Shown: one piece after another, positions 11,318 through 19,948 of the stretch
Position numbering within the stretch: the stretch's first letter is position 1
How the letters are laid out: the number at the start of each line of letters is the position of its first letter
Source: Accumulibacter sp031732795
GTDB taxonomy: Bacteria > Pseudomonadota > Gammaproteobacteria > Burkholderiales > Rhodocyclaceae
Assembly: GCA_031732795.1 (NCBI GenBank)
Contig: JAVMKC010000093.1
Coordinates: 1-64,000 of the forward strand
Reading direction: 5' to 3'
Length of the DNA stretch: 64,000 nucleotides
Translations under genes and position numbers: made by a program
The notes under the pieces: generated by a model
What the model was told of the DNA's origin: nothing
What the model saw: only the letters and a program-made list of their open reading frames with translations
The model's database searches: none

Positions 11318-12628
11318 TCAGTCGGCAGACTGGAGACGCCAAGCCGGAAATTCAGCCCGGAAAGTGCTGCCCTGGCCAACCTGCGACTCGATGACCAGGG
11401 CCGCCTGATGACGGAGCAGGATGTGTTTGACGATCGCCAGACCCAGACCGGTGCCACCGGTCTCGCGGGAACGTCCGCGGTCTACGCGATAAAACCGTTC
11501 GGTGACTCGCGGCAGATGCTCGGCGGCAATGCCGACGCCCGAATCCTGGACCGCGAAAACACCCAGCCCATCGCTTATCCGCCACTGGATGCGGATGGTG
11601 CCGCCAGCCGGCGTGTAGCGGATGGCGTTGGAGACCAGATTGCCGAAAGCGCTGTGCAGTTCCTTGCGGTTGCCGCGCAACGCCGGCCCGTCGCAGCGCA
11701 CGTCCAGACGATGCGCCTGTTCGCTGAGGCTCTGCGCTTCCGATTGCAGTTGCTGCAGCAGGTCGACCATGTCCACCATTTCCTCGCTGGCTGGCGCATC
11801 CTCGGCTTCGAGTCGTGACAGGGTCAGTAAATCGTCCACCAGACTGAGCATCCGCGCCGCCTGATCGCTCATCAGCCGGCTGAAATGCCGTTGCTGCTCG
11901 GGCGGCATCGCATCGTTGTTGGCAAAATGTTCGAGGAAACCGCTGACGACGGTCAATGGGGTGCGCAATTCATGCGAAACGTTGGCCACGAATTCGCTGC
12001 GCATCGCCTCGACCCGCCGCGCGTCGGTGACATCGATGCTGATCAGCAGCTTGCTCTGTCCGTTGAGCGGGACGACACGCAGGGCATACAAGCGGGCACG
12101 CGCCGCCGTGGTCTGCAGCATGAACGGCGATTGCGGGTCGGGATCGTGCAGATAGTCAGCGAACCCCGGGTTGCGCACCAGCCGCTCGACCGATGCCCCG
12201 GTGTCGCGTACCAGATCGATGCCGAGATGCGCCTCGGCGGCTTTGTTTCCCCATTGGATGCATTGGCCGGCGTCGAGGATCAGCAGCCCATCGGGAACGG
12301 CGTTCATCGCTTCGGTGAACGAGCGCAAATGGGCTTCGACCGTGGTCAAGGTGGCGACCGTCTGCCGCTGATCGTCGATCCGCCGGCAGATCAGCCGCTG
12401 CCAGGCACTGGACAAAACCGGCGATTGGAGCGTTTCGGGGGACTGCAGCCAGTCGGCCAAAGCCAGCAATTGTCGCGTCTGCCACCATGCCAGGACCACC
12501 AGCGCTCCCGTCGCCGTTCCCCAGCCGGCCAGGGTGTCGACCGCCACGCCGACCAGCAGCCCGAAGACGATGGCCGCCGCCACCCCGCCGATCAGCAAAC
12601 GGATCGCGGATTTACCGGCTGGAGTCAC
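11318..12628 (-). CDS. phoR: Phosphate regulon sensor histidine kinase PhoR
   Basis: 436 residues. Two closely spaced N-terminal membrane helices (about 8-45), a PAS-like region (about 95-200), an HisKA domain with the phospho-acceptor His in VANVSHELRTPLTV (about residue 220) and an HATPase domain with N box (FGNLVSNAIRYTPA), G1 (VQDSGVGI) and G2 (GGTGLGLAIVKHIL). PhoR phosphorylates PhoB when phosphate is low. The likely start is a GTG overlapping the phoB stop (GTGA, 12625-12628), which argues for coupled translation. Gene order phoU-phoB-phoR without pstSCAB nearby. Confidence 0.95.
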   Translation of the reverse strand: MTPAGKSAIRLLIGGVAAAIVFGLLVGVAVDTLAGWGTATGALVVLAWWQTRQLLALADWLQSPETLQSPVLSSAWQRLICRRIDDQRQTVATLTTVEAHLRSFTEAMNAVPDGLLILDAGQCIQWGNKAAEAHLGIDLVRDTGASVERLVRNPGFADYLHDPDPQSPFMLQTTAARARLYALRVVPLNGQSKLLISIDVTDARRVEAMRSEFVANVSHELRTPLTVVSGFLEHFANNDAMPPEQQRHFSRLMSDQAARMLSLVDDLLTLSRLEAEDAPASEEMVDMVDLLQQLQSEAQSLSEQAHRLDVRCDGPALRGNRKELHSAFGNLVSNAIRYTPAGGTIRIQWRISDGLGVFAVQDSGVGIAAEHLPRVTERFYRVDRGRSRETGGTGLGLAIVKHILLRHQAALVIESQVGQGSTFRAEFPAWRLQSAD

Positions 12629-13347
12629 CCGCTGGCCGGTACCGGTTCGGACGGTGCGCTCATTTTGTAACCAGCGCCGCGGACCGTTTCGACCAGTGAT
12701 TCGGCAGCCGGACCGAGCGCAACCCGCAAACGTCGGATATGGATGTCCACCGTCCGGTCTTCGATATAGACGTGGTCACCCCAGACGTTGTCGAGCAACT
12801 GCGCGCGGGAATAAACCCGTCCGGGATTGCCCATCAAAAAGCGCAGCAGGCGAAATTCGGTCGGCGTCAGGGTGATCCGCTGATCGGCAACCCGTACTTC
12901 ATGGCTGACGGTATCCAGCGACACCGGCCCGACGCGCAAGGTGCCCTTGGCGAATTCCGGGGCGCAGCGACGCAATACCGCCTGCACGCGGGCGAGCAGT
13001 TCCTTGGGGCTGAACGGTTTGACGATGTAATCGTCGGCGCCACCCTCGAGCCCGGCGATGCGATCGGCTTCCTCGCCGCGGGCGGTCAACATGATGATCG
13101 GCAGATTGCGCGTTCGTCGATTGCCGCGCAGCCGGCTGGTCAATGCCAATCCTGACTGGCCGGGCAGCATCCAGTCGATCAGCGCGATATCCGGCAAACT
13201 TTCCTGGAGCACGGATTCGGCCTGTTCGGCGCTATCGGCGCACACGGCGTGATAACCGCCACAAACCAGACTGAAGCGCAGCAACTCCTGAATACCTTTG
13301 TCGTCTTCGACGACCAGAACGACCGGCAGATTCGAAACCGGCTTCAT
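12625..13347 (-). CDS. phoB: Phosphate regulon response regulator PhoB
   Basis: OmpR/PhoB-type response regulator, 240 residues from the ATG at 13347 (a GTG at 13353 overlapping the phoU stop is an alternative start). The receiver domain has the phospho-acceptor Asp in IALIDWMLPGQSG and the conserved Lys in DDYIVKPFSPKEL. The C-terminal winged helix has the RTVDIHIRRLR recognition region. It activates pho-box promoters when phosphorylated by PhoR. Operon with phoU (upstream) and phoR (downstream). Confidence 0.96.
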   Translation of the reverse strand: MKPVSNLPVVLVVEDDKGIQELLRFSLVCGGYHAVCADSAEQAESVLQESLPDIALIDWMLPGQSGLALTSRLRGNRRTRNLPIIMLTARGEEADRIAGLEGGADDYIVKPFSPKELLARVQAVLRRCAPEFAKGTLRVGPVSLDTVSHEVRVADQRITLTPTEFRLLRFLMGNPGRVYSRAQLLDNVWGDHVYIEDRTVDIHIRRLRVALGPAAESLVETVRGAGYKMSAPSEPVPASG

Positions 13348-13349
13348 GA

Positions 13350-14066
13350 TCACTTCTCCATGGGCGCGGCGAGATTCGGCGCATGCCGGACGTCTTCACC
13401 GCTGCCGATATAAATGATGTTTTCGGCAATGTTGGTGGCGTGGTCACCAATTCGTTCGATGGCTTTGGCGATCCAGACGATGGCCAGCGCTTCGCCGATC
13501 GTTCGCGGATCATCGGTCATCTGGGCGATCAAGCGACGCATGAGGGCATTGAAACCGCGGTCCAAGGCATCGTCCGCTCCGATGATCCGGCGAGCCGTCG
13601 CCAGATCCATGCGTGCCAGGGCGTCGAGGGCGTCATGCAGCATCTCGACGGCCAACTGGCCGCATTGACGAAGTTCGACCGGATAAGGCAGGCCGATTTT
13701 GCCGGTTTGATACAGCTTGCGGGATTTGTTGGCGATCTTCGTCGCCTTGTCACCGATTCTTTCGAGATCGGTCACCAGGCGCGAGAGAGCGACCACCAGC
13801 CGGAGATCGCGAGCCGTGGGCTGCCGCTTGGCAATCAGCAGCGTGCATTCTTCGTTGATGACGAGCTCATAAGCATTCACCTGCCGATCGGTGCGTACGA
13901 TCTCGCGCATCGACTCGACGTTGCCTTCGTCAAAGGCCGCCAGGGCCGCACGCACTTGCGCTTCGACCAAGCCGCCCATTTGCAGAACACGGGTACGGAT
14001 ACGGTCCAGCTCGACATCGAATTGTCTGTTGAGGTGCTCGTTCATCGGACGGGCGACTGTTGGCAT
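13350..14066 (-). CDS. phoU: Phosphate-specific transport system accessory protein PhoU
   Basis: About 238 residues; two tandem PhoU three-helix repeats, each with the E/DxxxD metal-binding pattern (DLERIGDKATKIANKSR and AIERIGDHATNIAENI). PhoU restrains PhoR signalling through the Pst transporter. I use the ATG at 14066; a GTG at 14075 and an ATG at 14045 are alternatives. First gene of a phoU-phoB-phoR cluster; pstSCAB is not in this window. Confidence 0.95.
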   Translation of the reverse strand: MPTVARPMNEHLNRQFDVELDRIRTRVLQMGGLVEAQVRAALAAFDEGNVESMREIVRTDRQVNAYELVINEECTLLIAKRQPTARDLRLVVALSRLVTDLERIGDKATKIANKSRKLYQTGKIGLPYPVELRQCGQLAVEMLHDALDALARMDLATARRIIGADDALDRGFNALMRRLIAQMTDDPRTIGEALAIVWIAKAIERIGDHATNIAENIIYIGSGEDVRHAPNLAAPMEK

Positions 14067-14223
14067 GGTGGCCACGATAGTCGCGGAATGTTACGGCAAG
14101 ATGACGGCGCGAATTGACGGGAAGAACGGGCGGGAAAATTCTCGAGAAAACCGGCTCGGTTGCCGGGCACCTGGCGAAGCGGACAGGGCGGATCAAGCCC
14201 CGTCGCTCACCCGGGTGATTGGT

Positions 14224-15081
14224 TCAATACACGATCGCTTTCTTGCGATTCGTGGCGTTACCTTCCAACTGCGGTGTTTGCGAAAACTGTGATTTCATCG
14301 AGTTGCGCATTTTGGCGATCACTTCCTTGCGCGACAATTTGTTCTGGGTGGCTCGCATCACCTGATTCAGATAATAAGTGAACGCACCGTTGTAGCGCCC
14401 ATTGAAGAACGCGTCGGCACTGGTCTGGTTGGCTTTGCAGCCGGTCCACAACACATGCTGGGCGCCGGCGACCACGGCTTTGTCGACCTCTTTTTTCGAC
14501 CGTGAAGGCGGGCGATCGAGCGTGAAACCGCGCATTTTCGCGGTTTTTTTGTCGAACTCGTGATCCGGCGGTGCGACATAACGCGGCCGTGGTGCGTGCA
14601 AACTGAATTCCGCCCCACGCAGACCAGAGCCGCTATGACAGGTATCCAGATACACCTCGAGCAGAACGTTTTCAGGCAATTGGACGAACAGATCGTGCAA
14701 TTCGTCGTCGGCGATGATGTGTGCCGGATCCCAGGAGCCATTCTTCTCGGCGATATCGTGGGGCACGAAGGCTTCGTCCTTGCCATCGGGCTCGTCGCCG
14801 CTGCTGTCGTTCATTTGTGTGCCGTGTGAAGACAGGCTGAAAACCAGAGAACTGATGGTACCCGCTTTGGCCTCGGCGACCATCTCGTTCAACTTGGTCA
14901 TGATCGCCGCCTTGGTCGCCTGCGCATCGGTCATCACCGAGATTTCGTTGGCCTTGAAACCGAGCAGATCCTTGTACAACGCCGCCATGTCCTTGGCGTC
15001 ATTGACGCAACCGTTGAGCGTGAACTGCGGGTAATTGGCGAATTTATTGATGCCTACGAACAGCGCTTTTTTGCCAGCCAT
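14224..15081 (-). CDS. Type I metacaspase / caspase-family (peptidase C14) protein
   Basis: 285-residue caspase-like cysteine peptidase from the ATG at 15081, which has an excellent AGGAGGGAAGG ribosome-binding site. The catalytic dyad is visible: His86 in FSLSSHGTQ and Cys148 in YLDTCHSGSG. The start KKALFVGINKF and the acidic DEAFVPHD stretch are typical of bacterial metacaspases, which cut after Arg/Lys and are usually calcium-activated. No prodomain, signal peptide or membrane segment is visible, so the protein is a bare catalytic unit, probably cytoplasmic. Physiological role unknown; no obvious partner gene. Confidence 0.88.
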   Translation of the reverse strand: MAGKKALFVGINKFANYPQFTLNGCVNDAKDMAALYKDLLGFKANEISVMTDAQATKAAIMTKLNEMVAEAKAGTISSLVFSLSSHGTQMNDSSGDEPDGKDEAFVPHDIAEKNGSWDPAHIIADDELHDLFVQLPENVLLEVYLDTCHSGSGLRGAEFSLHAPRPRYVAPPDHEFDKKTAKMRGFTLDRPPSRSKKEVDKAVVAGAQHVLWTGCKANQTSADAFFNGRYNGAFTYYLNQVMRATQNKLSRKEVIAKMRNSMKSQFSQTPQLEGNATNRKKAIVY

Positions 15082-15847
15082 ACCTTCCCTCCTTTTCGAT
15101 GCCGCAAGCAAAGGATTCGCGGTGATGCGGCTTGCACCGCCATCCCATTGTGAAGCAATCGTTGGGCGGCTGCAATCAGCCTTGCTTCAAGTACGTACTG
15201 AACGGGTGCCGATCGAAGTGCTCCCAAGCCATCGAGCAGTGGACTGATGCCTGGGACGAACGCAGGGGTCGCCTCATGACGCACCAAACAATCGATCCAA
15301 TATGAGCTTCACTTGCCAGCGCCCGGCTGGCCCAAGCCCGTATCCTGGTAATACGACTCGCAACCTGGATGATCTCCCTGCATTTTCCACGCGCCGAAGA
15401 TCAGTTCTGGCGCTGTATGACGAGAAACCGCCGAATAGATTCAGGTCGGGAATCTTGTGTTGTCAAAACCGGAGAACGACAACAGCGTGCCAACGATTTG
15501 CAAGGAAGTGCCCTACTTTCTCCAAGCTAGCGGACGTCGCTTTTCTGGAAGCTTTTCGGGGAAAACTGGCAATTGCGCAGGTTTGAAATGACCGCGCTGA
15601 CTGCCCAGCCCCGCATGATTATTGATAAACAATTGATTAATTATTTTCAAATAAAGTTTAAATTTTAATTACATACTGTCTGTCATACACTGCTGGCCAA
15701 AGAGCTTGCCCGATCGTCCGCTTGCCCGTCGTTGCCCCTGTCCGCTGACCATCATGGGCTGGGTTGGCACGCCGATCGGATTGGGGCTGACGACGAAGCT
15801 TATCGACGGCAGAACCTGGACTTTCATCTTACGAACCGGAGAACCGC
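15082..15847. other. Intergenic region with AT-rich block upstream of cbbM
   Basis: About 765 bp with no convincing gene; a frame at 15302-15586 (+) has no recognisable features. Positions about 15618-15672 are almost pure A/T, in sharp contrast to the surroundings, with several T-N11-A arrangements of the kind bound by LysR-type regulators such as CbbR. It is the likely promoter/regulatory region of cbbM; no cbbR lies next to it. Confidence 0.45.
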
Positions 15848-17227
15848 ATGGACCAATCGAACCGTTACGCCGATCTCAGCCTGGACGAAAAAAATCTGAT
15901 CGCCGATGGCCGGCATATCCTCGTCGCTTACAAAATGCGGCCGAAAGCGGGCCACGATTATCTGCAGGCGGCAGCGCATTTCACCGCCGAATCGTCCACC
16001 GGCACCAATGTCGAGGTGGTCACCACCGACGACTTCACCCGTGGTGTTGATGCGTTGGTCTACTTCATCGACGAGGCCAGCGACGAGATGCGTATCGCCT
16101 ACCCGCTCGAATTGTTCGACCGCAATATCACCGACGGCCGGATGATGCTGGTTTCGTTCCTGACCCTGGCGATCGGCAACAATCAGGGTATGGGCGATAT
16201 CGAACATGCCAAGATGTACGATTTTTATATGCCAGAGCGGGCAATTCAGTTGTTCGACGGACCGGCCAAAGATATTTCCGATCTCTGGCGGATTCTCGGG
16301 CGCCCTCACAAGGACGGGGGTTACATCTCCGGTACGATCATCAAACCGAAGCTCGGCCTGCGTCCAGAGCCTTTTGCCCACGCCGCGTACCAGTTCTGGC
16401 TCGGTGGCGATTTCATCAAGAACGACGAACCGCAGGGCAATCAGGTTTTTGCGCCAATGAAGAAGGTCATGCCGCTGGTTTATGACGCAATGAAGCGCGC
16501 GCAGGACGAAACCGGACAGGCGAAGATTTTCTCGGCGAATATCACGGCTGACGATCATTACGAAATGTGCGCCCGCGCCGATTTCATTCTCGAAACTTTC
16601 GGGCCGGATGCCGACAAGGTGGCGTTTCTGGTCGACGGTTACGTTGGCGGGCCGGGAATGGTGACCACCGCCCGGCGGCAATACCCCAACCAGTACCTGC
16701 ATTACCACCGCGCCGGCCATGGCGCTGTGACCTCACCGAGTTCACGCCGCGGTTACGATGCCTATGTACTGGCCAAGATGTCCCGTTTGCAGGGCGCATC
16801 GGGAATCCACGTCGGAACGATGGGCTACGGCAAGATGGAGGGCGCTGCCGACGACCGTTCAATTGCCTACATCATCGAGCGCGACGAATTCCAAGGGCCG
16901 GCGTATTACCAGAAATGGCATGGCATGAAGCCGACGACACCGATCATTTCCGGCGGCATGAACGCTTTGCGTCTGCCGGGATTTTTCGTCAACCTCGGTC
17001 ACGGCAACGTCATCAATACCGCCGGCGGCGGCGCCTACGGTCACATCGACAGTCCGGCTGCCGGAGCCATTTCGCTGCGTCAGGCGTATGAATGCTGGCG
17101 GGCTGGCGCCGATCCGATCGAGTGGGCGCGCGAGCATCGCGAATTCGCCCGCGCATTCGTCTCGTTCCCCGCGGATGCCGATAAACTCTACCCAGGCTGG
17201 CGGGAGAAACTCGGCACGCATTGTTGA
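15848..17227 (+). CDS. cbbM: Form II ribulose-1,5-bisphosphate carboxylase/oxygenase
   Basis: 459 residues, the length of form II RubisCO, which works as large-subunit dimers without a small subunit. Active-site residues fall at the form II positions: Lys166 in GTIIKPKLG, carbamylated Lys191 with Asp193 and Glu194 in GGDFIKNDEPQGNQ, the HYHRAGHG string, and loop 6 GTMGYGKMEG. It fixes CO2 onto RuBP in the Calvin cycle. GGAG precedes the ATG. Neither cbbR nor cbbQ/cbbO flanks it, unlike many form II loci, so the gene stands alone. Form II enzymes suit high-CO2, low-O2 settings. Confidence 0.98.
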   Translation: MDQSNRYADLSLDEKNLIADGRHILVAYKMRPKAGHDYLQAAAHFTAESSTGTNVEVVTTDDFTRGVDALVYFIDEASDEMRIAYPLELFDRNITDGRMMLVSFLTLAIGNNQGMGDIEHAKMYDFYMPERAIQLFDGPAKDISDLWRILGRPHKDGGYISGTIIKPKLGLRPEPFAHAAYQFWLGGDFIKNDEPQGNQVFAPMKKVMPLVYDAMKRAQDETGQAKIFSANITADDHYEMCARADFILETFGPDADKVAFLVDGYVGGPGMVTTARRQYPNQYLHYHRAGHGAVTSPSSRRGYDAYVLAKMSRLQGASGIHVGTMGYGKMEGAADDRSIAYIIERDEFQGPAYYQKWHGMKPTTPIISGGMNALRLPGFFVNLGHGNVINTAGGGAYGHIDSPAAGAISLRQAYECWRAGADPIEWAREHREFARAFVSFPADADKLYPGWREKLGTHC

Positions 17228-17610
17228 CCGTTGACCGCCGGTCAGGACAACGAACGGCAGGCTGACGCCAGACATCTGGGCAGAGATAAGCGGTCTTAAT
17301 CTGCCCTGGTGAAATTTTGATCGACTTGGCGGGCACGCGCTTGCCTGATTGAGATCTGCATGAGTCTCTTCTCGGAGTTGAGTTCAGATCTCACACTGGG
17401 CGGGTCAAACCGCTCAATCTCGTCCTTGCGCTCTACCGTCCAAGCCTTGACCCGCTTCTGCACTGCCCCTTCAAATTGTTCAGGATCAGCAACGCTTTTC
17501 CCGTCATCTTGATCAATGACATTCCGTCAAGAGCGCATGAGGACTCGTTCGAGAAGTGCAGGCTTATCCGCCTGACCTTGACGGTCCGATCCAGCCAGAA
17601 TAAGGACGAA
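17228..17610. other. Intergenic region with possible coding remnant
   Basis: Between converging cbbM and the PEP-CTERM gene. On the minus strand, 17296-17526 is an open frame ending in TAA whose translation is charged and protein-like (for example KRVKAWTVERKDEIERFD), but it has no start codon near its beginning and I do not recognise it. It may be the tail of a lost gene. No other feature seen before the terminator. Confidence 0.3.
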
Positions 17611-17638
17611 AGAAAAGCGACCCTCGGGTCGCTTTTCT
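17611..17638. terminator. Bidirectional intrinsic terminator between cbbM and the PEP-CTERM gene
   Basis: Near-perfect inverted repeat: AGAAAAGCGACCC (17611-17623) and its complement GGGTCGCTTTTCT (17626-17638). The T-rich arm gives a U-tract in both directions. It lies just past the stop of the minus-strand PEP-CTERM gene, which it most likely terminates. Confidence 0.8.
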
Positions 17639-17655
17639 GTCCTACAAACGCTGTG

Positions 17656-18591
17656 TCATCTCGACTCGCCACAACGGCGGCGCATCCGCGCCAATCCAGC
17701 GATGCCGATCGCGAACAGGACAAGGGAACCCGGTTCCGGCACATCCGTGCCGCATCTGGGCTGGTTCGGGCCGCCGCAGGTCGAGAAGCTAGCCCCACGG
17801 ATGAATACGGCTGAATCCAGATTTGAATCTGACACGTCGGCAATTCCCAACTCGATCAGGTTCTCGACTCCGGAATTAACCGGAGCAACGAAACTCAGGA
17901 TCTTCGTCAGACCATCGAGTTGAACGTCGATCAAACCGGATAATGGCGGATTGTCACGGAAATACTGACAGTTCGCTTCGTTCACATGGTTGGCAGCGCC
18001 CCCGGTTGGCCCACCGCAGTTCACGTTGTTGATTGCCACGGGAGTCGTGGTACCGGGAAGCAGCGCGTAGTTCGTTCCATTGACGAAAAATCCAAAAACG
18101 TCGTTAAATTGGGTATTGACGAAATTGTTGTATTCCTCCGAACCGAACACATAGCTGAACTGGACAAAGTTGCCATTCGGAATGAAACGAAAACTCAGCA
18201 CCGAAGCGTTGTTAGTCAATCCCTGACCTAAACTGTTGAGCAACGCACTGCCGGGTGAGTTGTTATTACCGGTATAACCGCCGTTGTCATTCGGAAGCGA
18301 GACGAAGGTGGCATCACCCGAAGTCAGAATGACTCCATTTTGTATGCCGACCGAGTTGGCGATATTATTGCCGCCGTTGGTGAACTTGCCTGATGCGGAC
18401 AACGAGCCGGTGTAGCTCTCCGAGCCGGCAACTACTGTCACGTCACTGGTTCCCGAAAGCAGGGTCGTGACGAGATTGCTCGCCGTCAGAGATCCCGCGT
18501 CCATCGTCGTGACAACCGGTGCCGCATGGGTCGGCACCGTTACAATGGCCGCAAATGCAGCGGCGAGCGCATGCTTATGAAACTGTTTCAT
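17656..18591 (-). CDS. Choice-of-anchor L domain, PEP-CTERM surface protein
   Basis: 311 residues. Signal peptide at the N-terminus (residues 1-23, ending THA-AP). The central region (about 30-270) has the choice-of-anchor L pattern: VGIQNGVILTSGD, then SFRFIPNGNFVQFSYVFGSEEYNNFVN and FGFFVNG. The C-terminus is a PEP-CTERM sorting signal: VPEPGSLVLFAIGIAGLA followed by RMRRR. Such proteins are processed by an exosortase (EpsH) and sent to the surface or extracellular polymer matrix; no exosortase is in this window. ATG preceded by a run of six G. A sigma54-like promoter lies upstream. Confidence 0.9.
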   Translation of the reverse strand: MKQFHKHALAAAFAAIVTVPTHAAPVVTTMDAGSLTASNLVTTLLSGTSDVTVVAGSESYTGSLSASGKFTNGGNNIANSVGIQNGVILTSGDATFVSLPNDNGGYTGNNNSPGSALLNSLGQGLTNNASVLSFRFIPNGNFVQFSYVFGSEEYNNFVNTQFNDVFGFFVNGTNYALLPGTTTPVAINNVNCGGPTGGAANHVNEANCQYFRDNPPLSGLIDVQLDGLTKILSFVAPVNSGVENLIELGIADVSDSNLDSAVFIRGASFSTCGGPNQPRCGTDVPEPGSLVLFAIGIAGLARMRRRCGESR

Positions 18592-18657
18592 TTTCCCCCC
18601 TAGGATTGTTGAAAGCTAGTGACGGCAAGGTTTGGAACGCCACCAGCAAGCCACTTC

Positions 18658-18675
18658 AAGCAAAAGTCATGCCGG
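18658..18675 (-). promoter_or_regulatory. Sigma54-like promoter of the PEP-CTERM gene
   Basis: On the minus strand the sequence CCGGCATGACTTTTGCTT has the -24 GG and -12 GC dinucleotides separated by exactly 10 bases, with a good match to TGGCAYGN4TTGC. It would start transcription about 57 bases before the ATG. PEP-CTERM genes of Rhodocyclales such as Zoogloea are reported to depend on an RpoN/PrsK-PrsR system, which fits. Confidence 0.6.
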
Positions 18676-19164
18676 AAAATTTTATATAACAATCCCAATA
18701 AATTAGAGAGGTATGGTTTTACAGGCGAATTGGAGTGTAAAAATCTTCGACAGACCGCATCACGCCTCGACCGCTGCCAGTGCAATCCATGCCTGCCTTT
18801 GCAAGAGAAAAAAGCGGAGTTATTTGAAGCGACACGAAAAACCGGGCTCACCTTTCATGTCGGCCAAAGAACCTCGGAAGAGGTAGCGCAGCGGCGAACC
18901 TTGCAAAAGAACAGTCGCAAACCGTGTTTGAGCCCGGAGCAGGCACGGCGTCCGGCTTTGCGGACGCTCCAGTGGGCGCAGCCAATCTGTTCCCGGTTTT
19001 TTTGGTGACGGCTGGAGGAATCCGGGCGGCGTCCTTCCCAGCCCGGAGCAACCACGCTTGAATTCGCTCCAGGAGTGCTCGTTGCCGGCCGCAACCGATA
19101 TTGGTCTTGTCTGTTTGAACCCGTCACCCCAGCGGTAGCGCGCGGTCATCATCGCGTGCGCGGA
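18676..19164. other. Intergenic region upstream of the PEP-CTERM gene
   Basis: About 490 bp with scattered short frames on both strands, none recognisable. The part near 18680-18720 is AT-rich. I see no RNA gene. It borders a decayed gene, so some of it may be decayed coding sequence. Confidence 0.3.
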
Positions 19165-19622
19165 TCATCCGCCCGCCCGCCGCTTCAACGCATCGATCAT
19201 CCAGGCGTCGCGCGGCTCCAGGATGCCATTCGTCTGCATGGCCCTGGCGATCGTCAGCGCCCGCGCGGCATGTTTCCGTTCGTCGGTCATGTCACCGATT
19301 TTGACCAGACTCCCGATCAGGTCGCGCTGCCACTCGGTGTTGGCTGGATCGCGCTGGGCAAGCATTTCGGCAATGTCCGCGGTCGTGCGGTAGCTTGCCG
19401 ACGCGGCGTTGGTGTCGCCGAGTTGCCGTTGCAAGTCGCCGATCGAGAATCAGGTCCGCTGGTTGCCGGGTTGATACTCGCTGGCGCGCTGGCAGGCGGC
19501 CAGTGCAGCGCGTGCGCGCGGCCGGTGGCCAGGGCCTGCACCATCTGGCGGGTGATCGCGCGAGCCTCGGCGACATCGCCCGGAGAGCCGAGGAAGACGT
19601 GCAGGTGGAGCGTGCTGGACAT
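19165..19622 (-). pseudogene. Decayed DUF4062/TIR-like plus TPR protein
   Basis: The start at 19622 opens a frame with LHLHVFLGSPGDVAEAR, the N-terminal signature of DUF4062 (TIR-like) proteins found on large STAND/TPR proteins. About 45 codons later the frame is lost. A different frame then shows tetratricopeptide-like sequence (ACQRASEYQPGNQRT), a stop codon, then IGDLQRQLGDTNAASASYR and a TPR tail ending in KRRAGG at 19165. The bulk of the protein between these ends is missing. The remnant therefore has an internal deletion, a frameshift and a nonsense codon. Confidence 0.6.
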
Positions 19623-19948
19623 GGCGGCATTATCTCGGCGCCGACAACCGCGCGGCGATGCGTCTGGCATCTGCGCGTGGCGTGGCCGACTAATCGATGG
19701 TCATTTCGGCATTCCGGCAAAAATGGGGGGAGAAATGGGCGAAAGATGGGCGAAAACACCAGCTGCCAAGGCTATCGCGGGTGAATCTTCAATCCAGGAA
19801 TCGCCTGATCGAACGGCCGCTTTTTGCCTGGACGTCGCCACCTTGCCGTCAGGCGCGGACTGCCGTGTACAATGCTCCGCATGTCCAGCCTTGCGGAAGT
19901 GCGTCGTCGTCGACGTTTCGTCTCTTTTTCCACCGATCCGGCGGCTGA
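19623..19948. other. Intergenic region upstream of the Mla-like ABC operon
   Basis: About 325 bp. No recognisable coding sequence or RNA; expected to hold the operon promoter, which I could not pinpoint. Confidence 0.3.
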
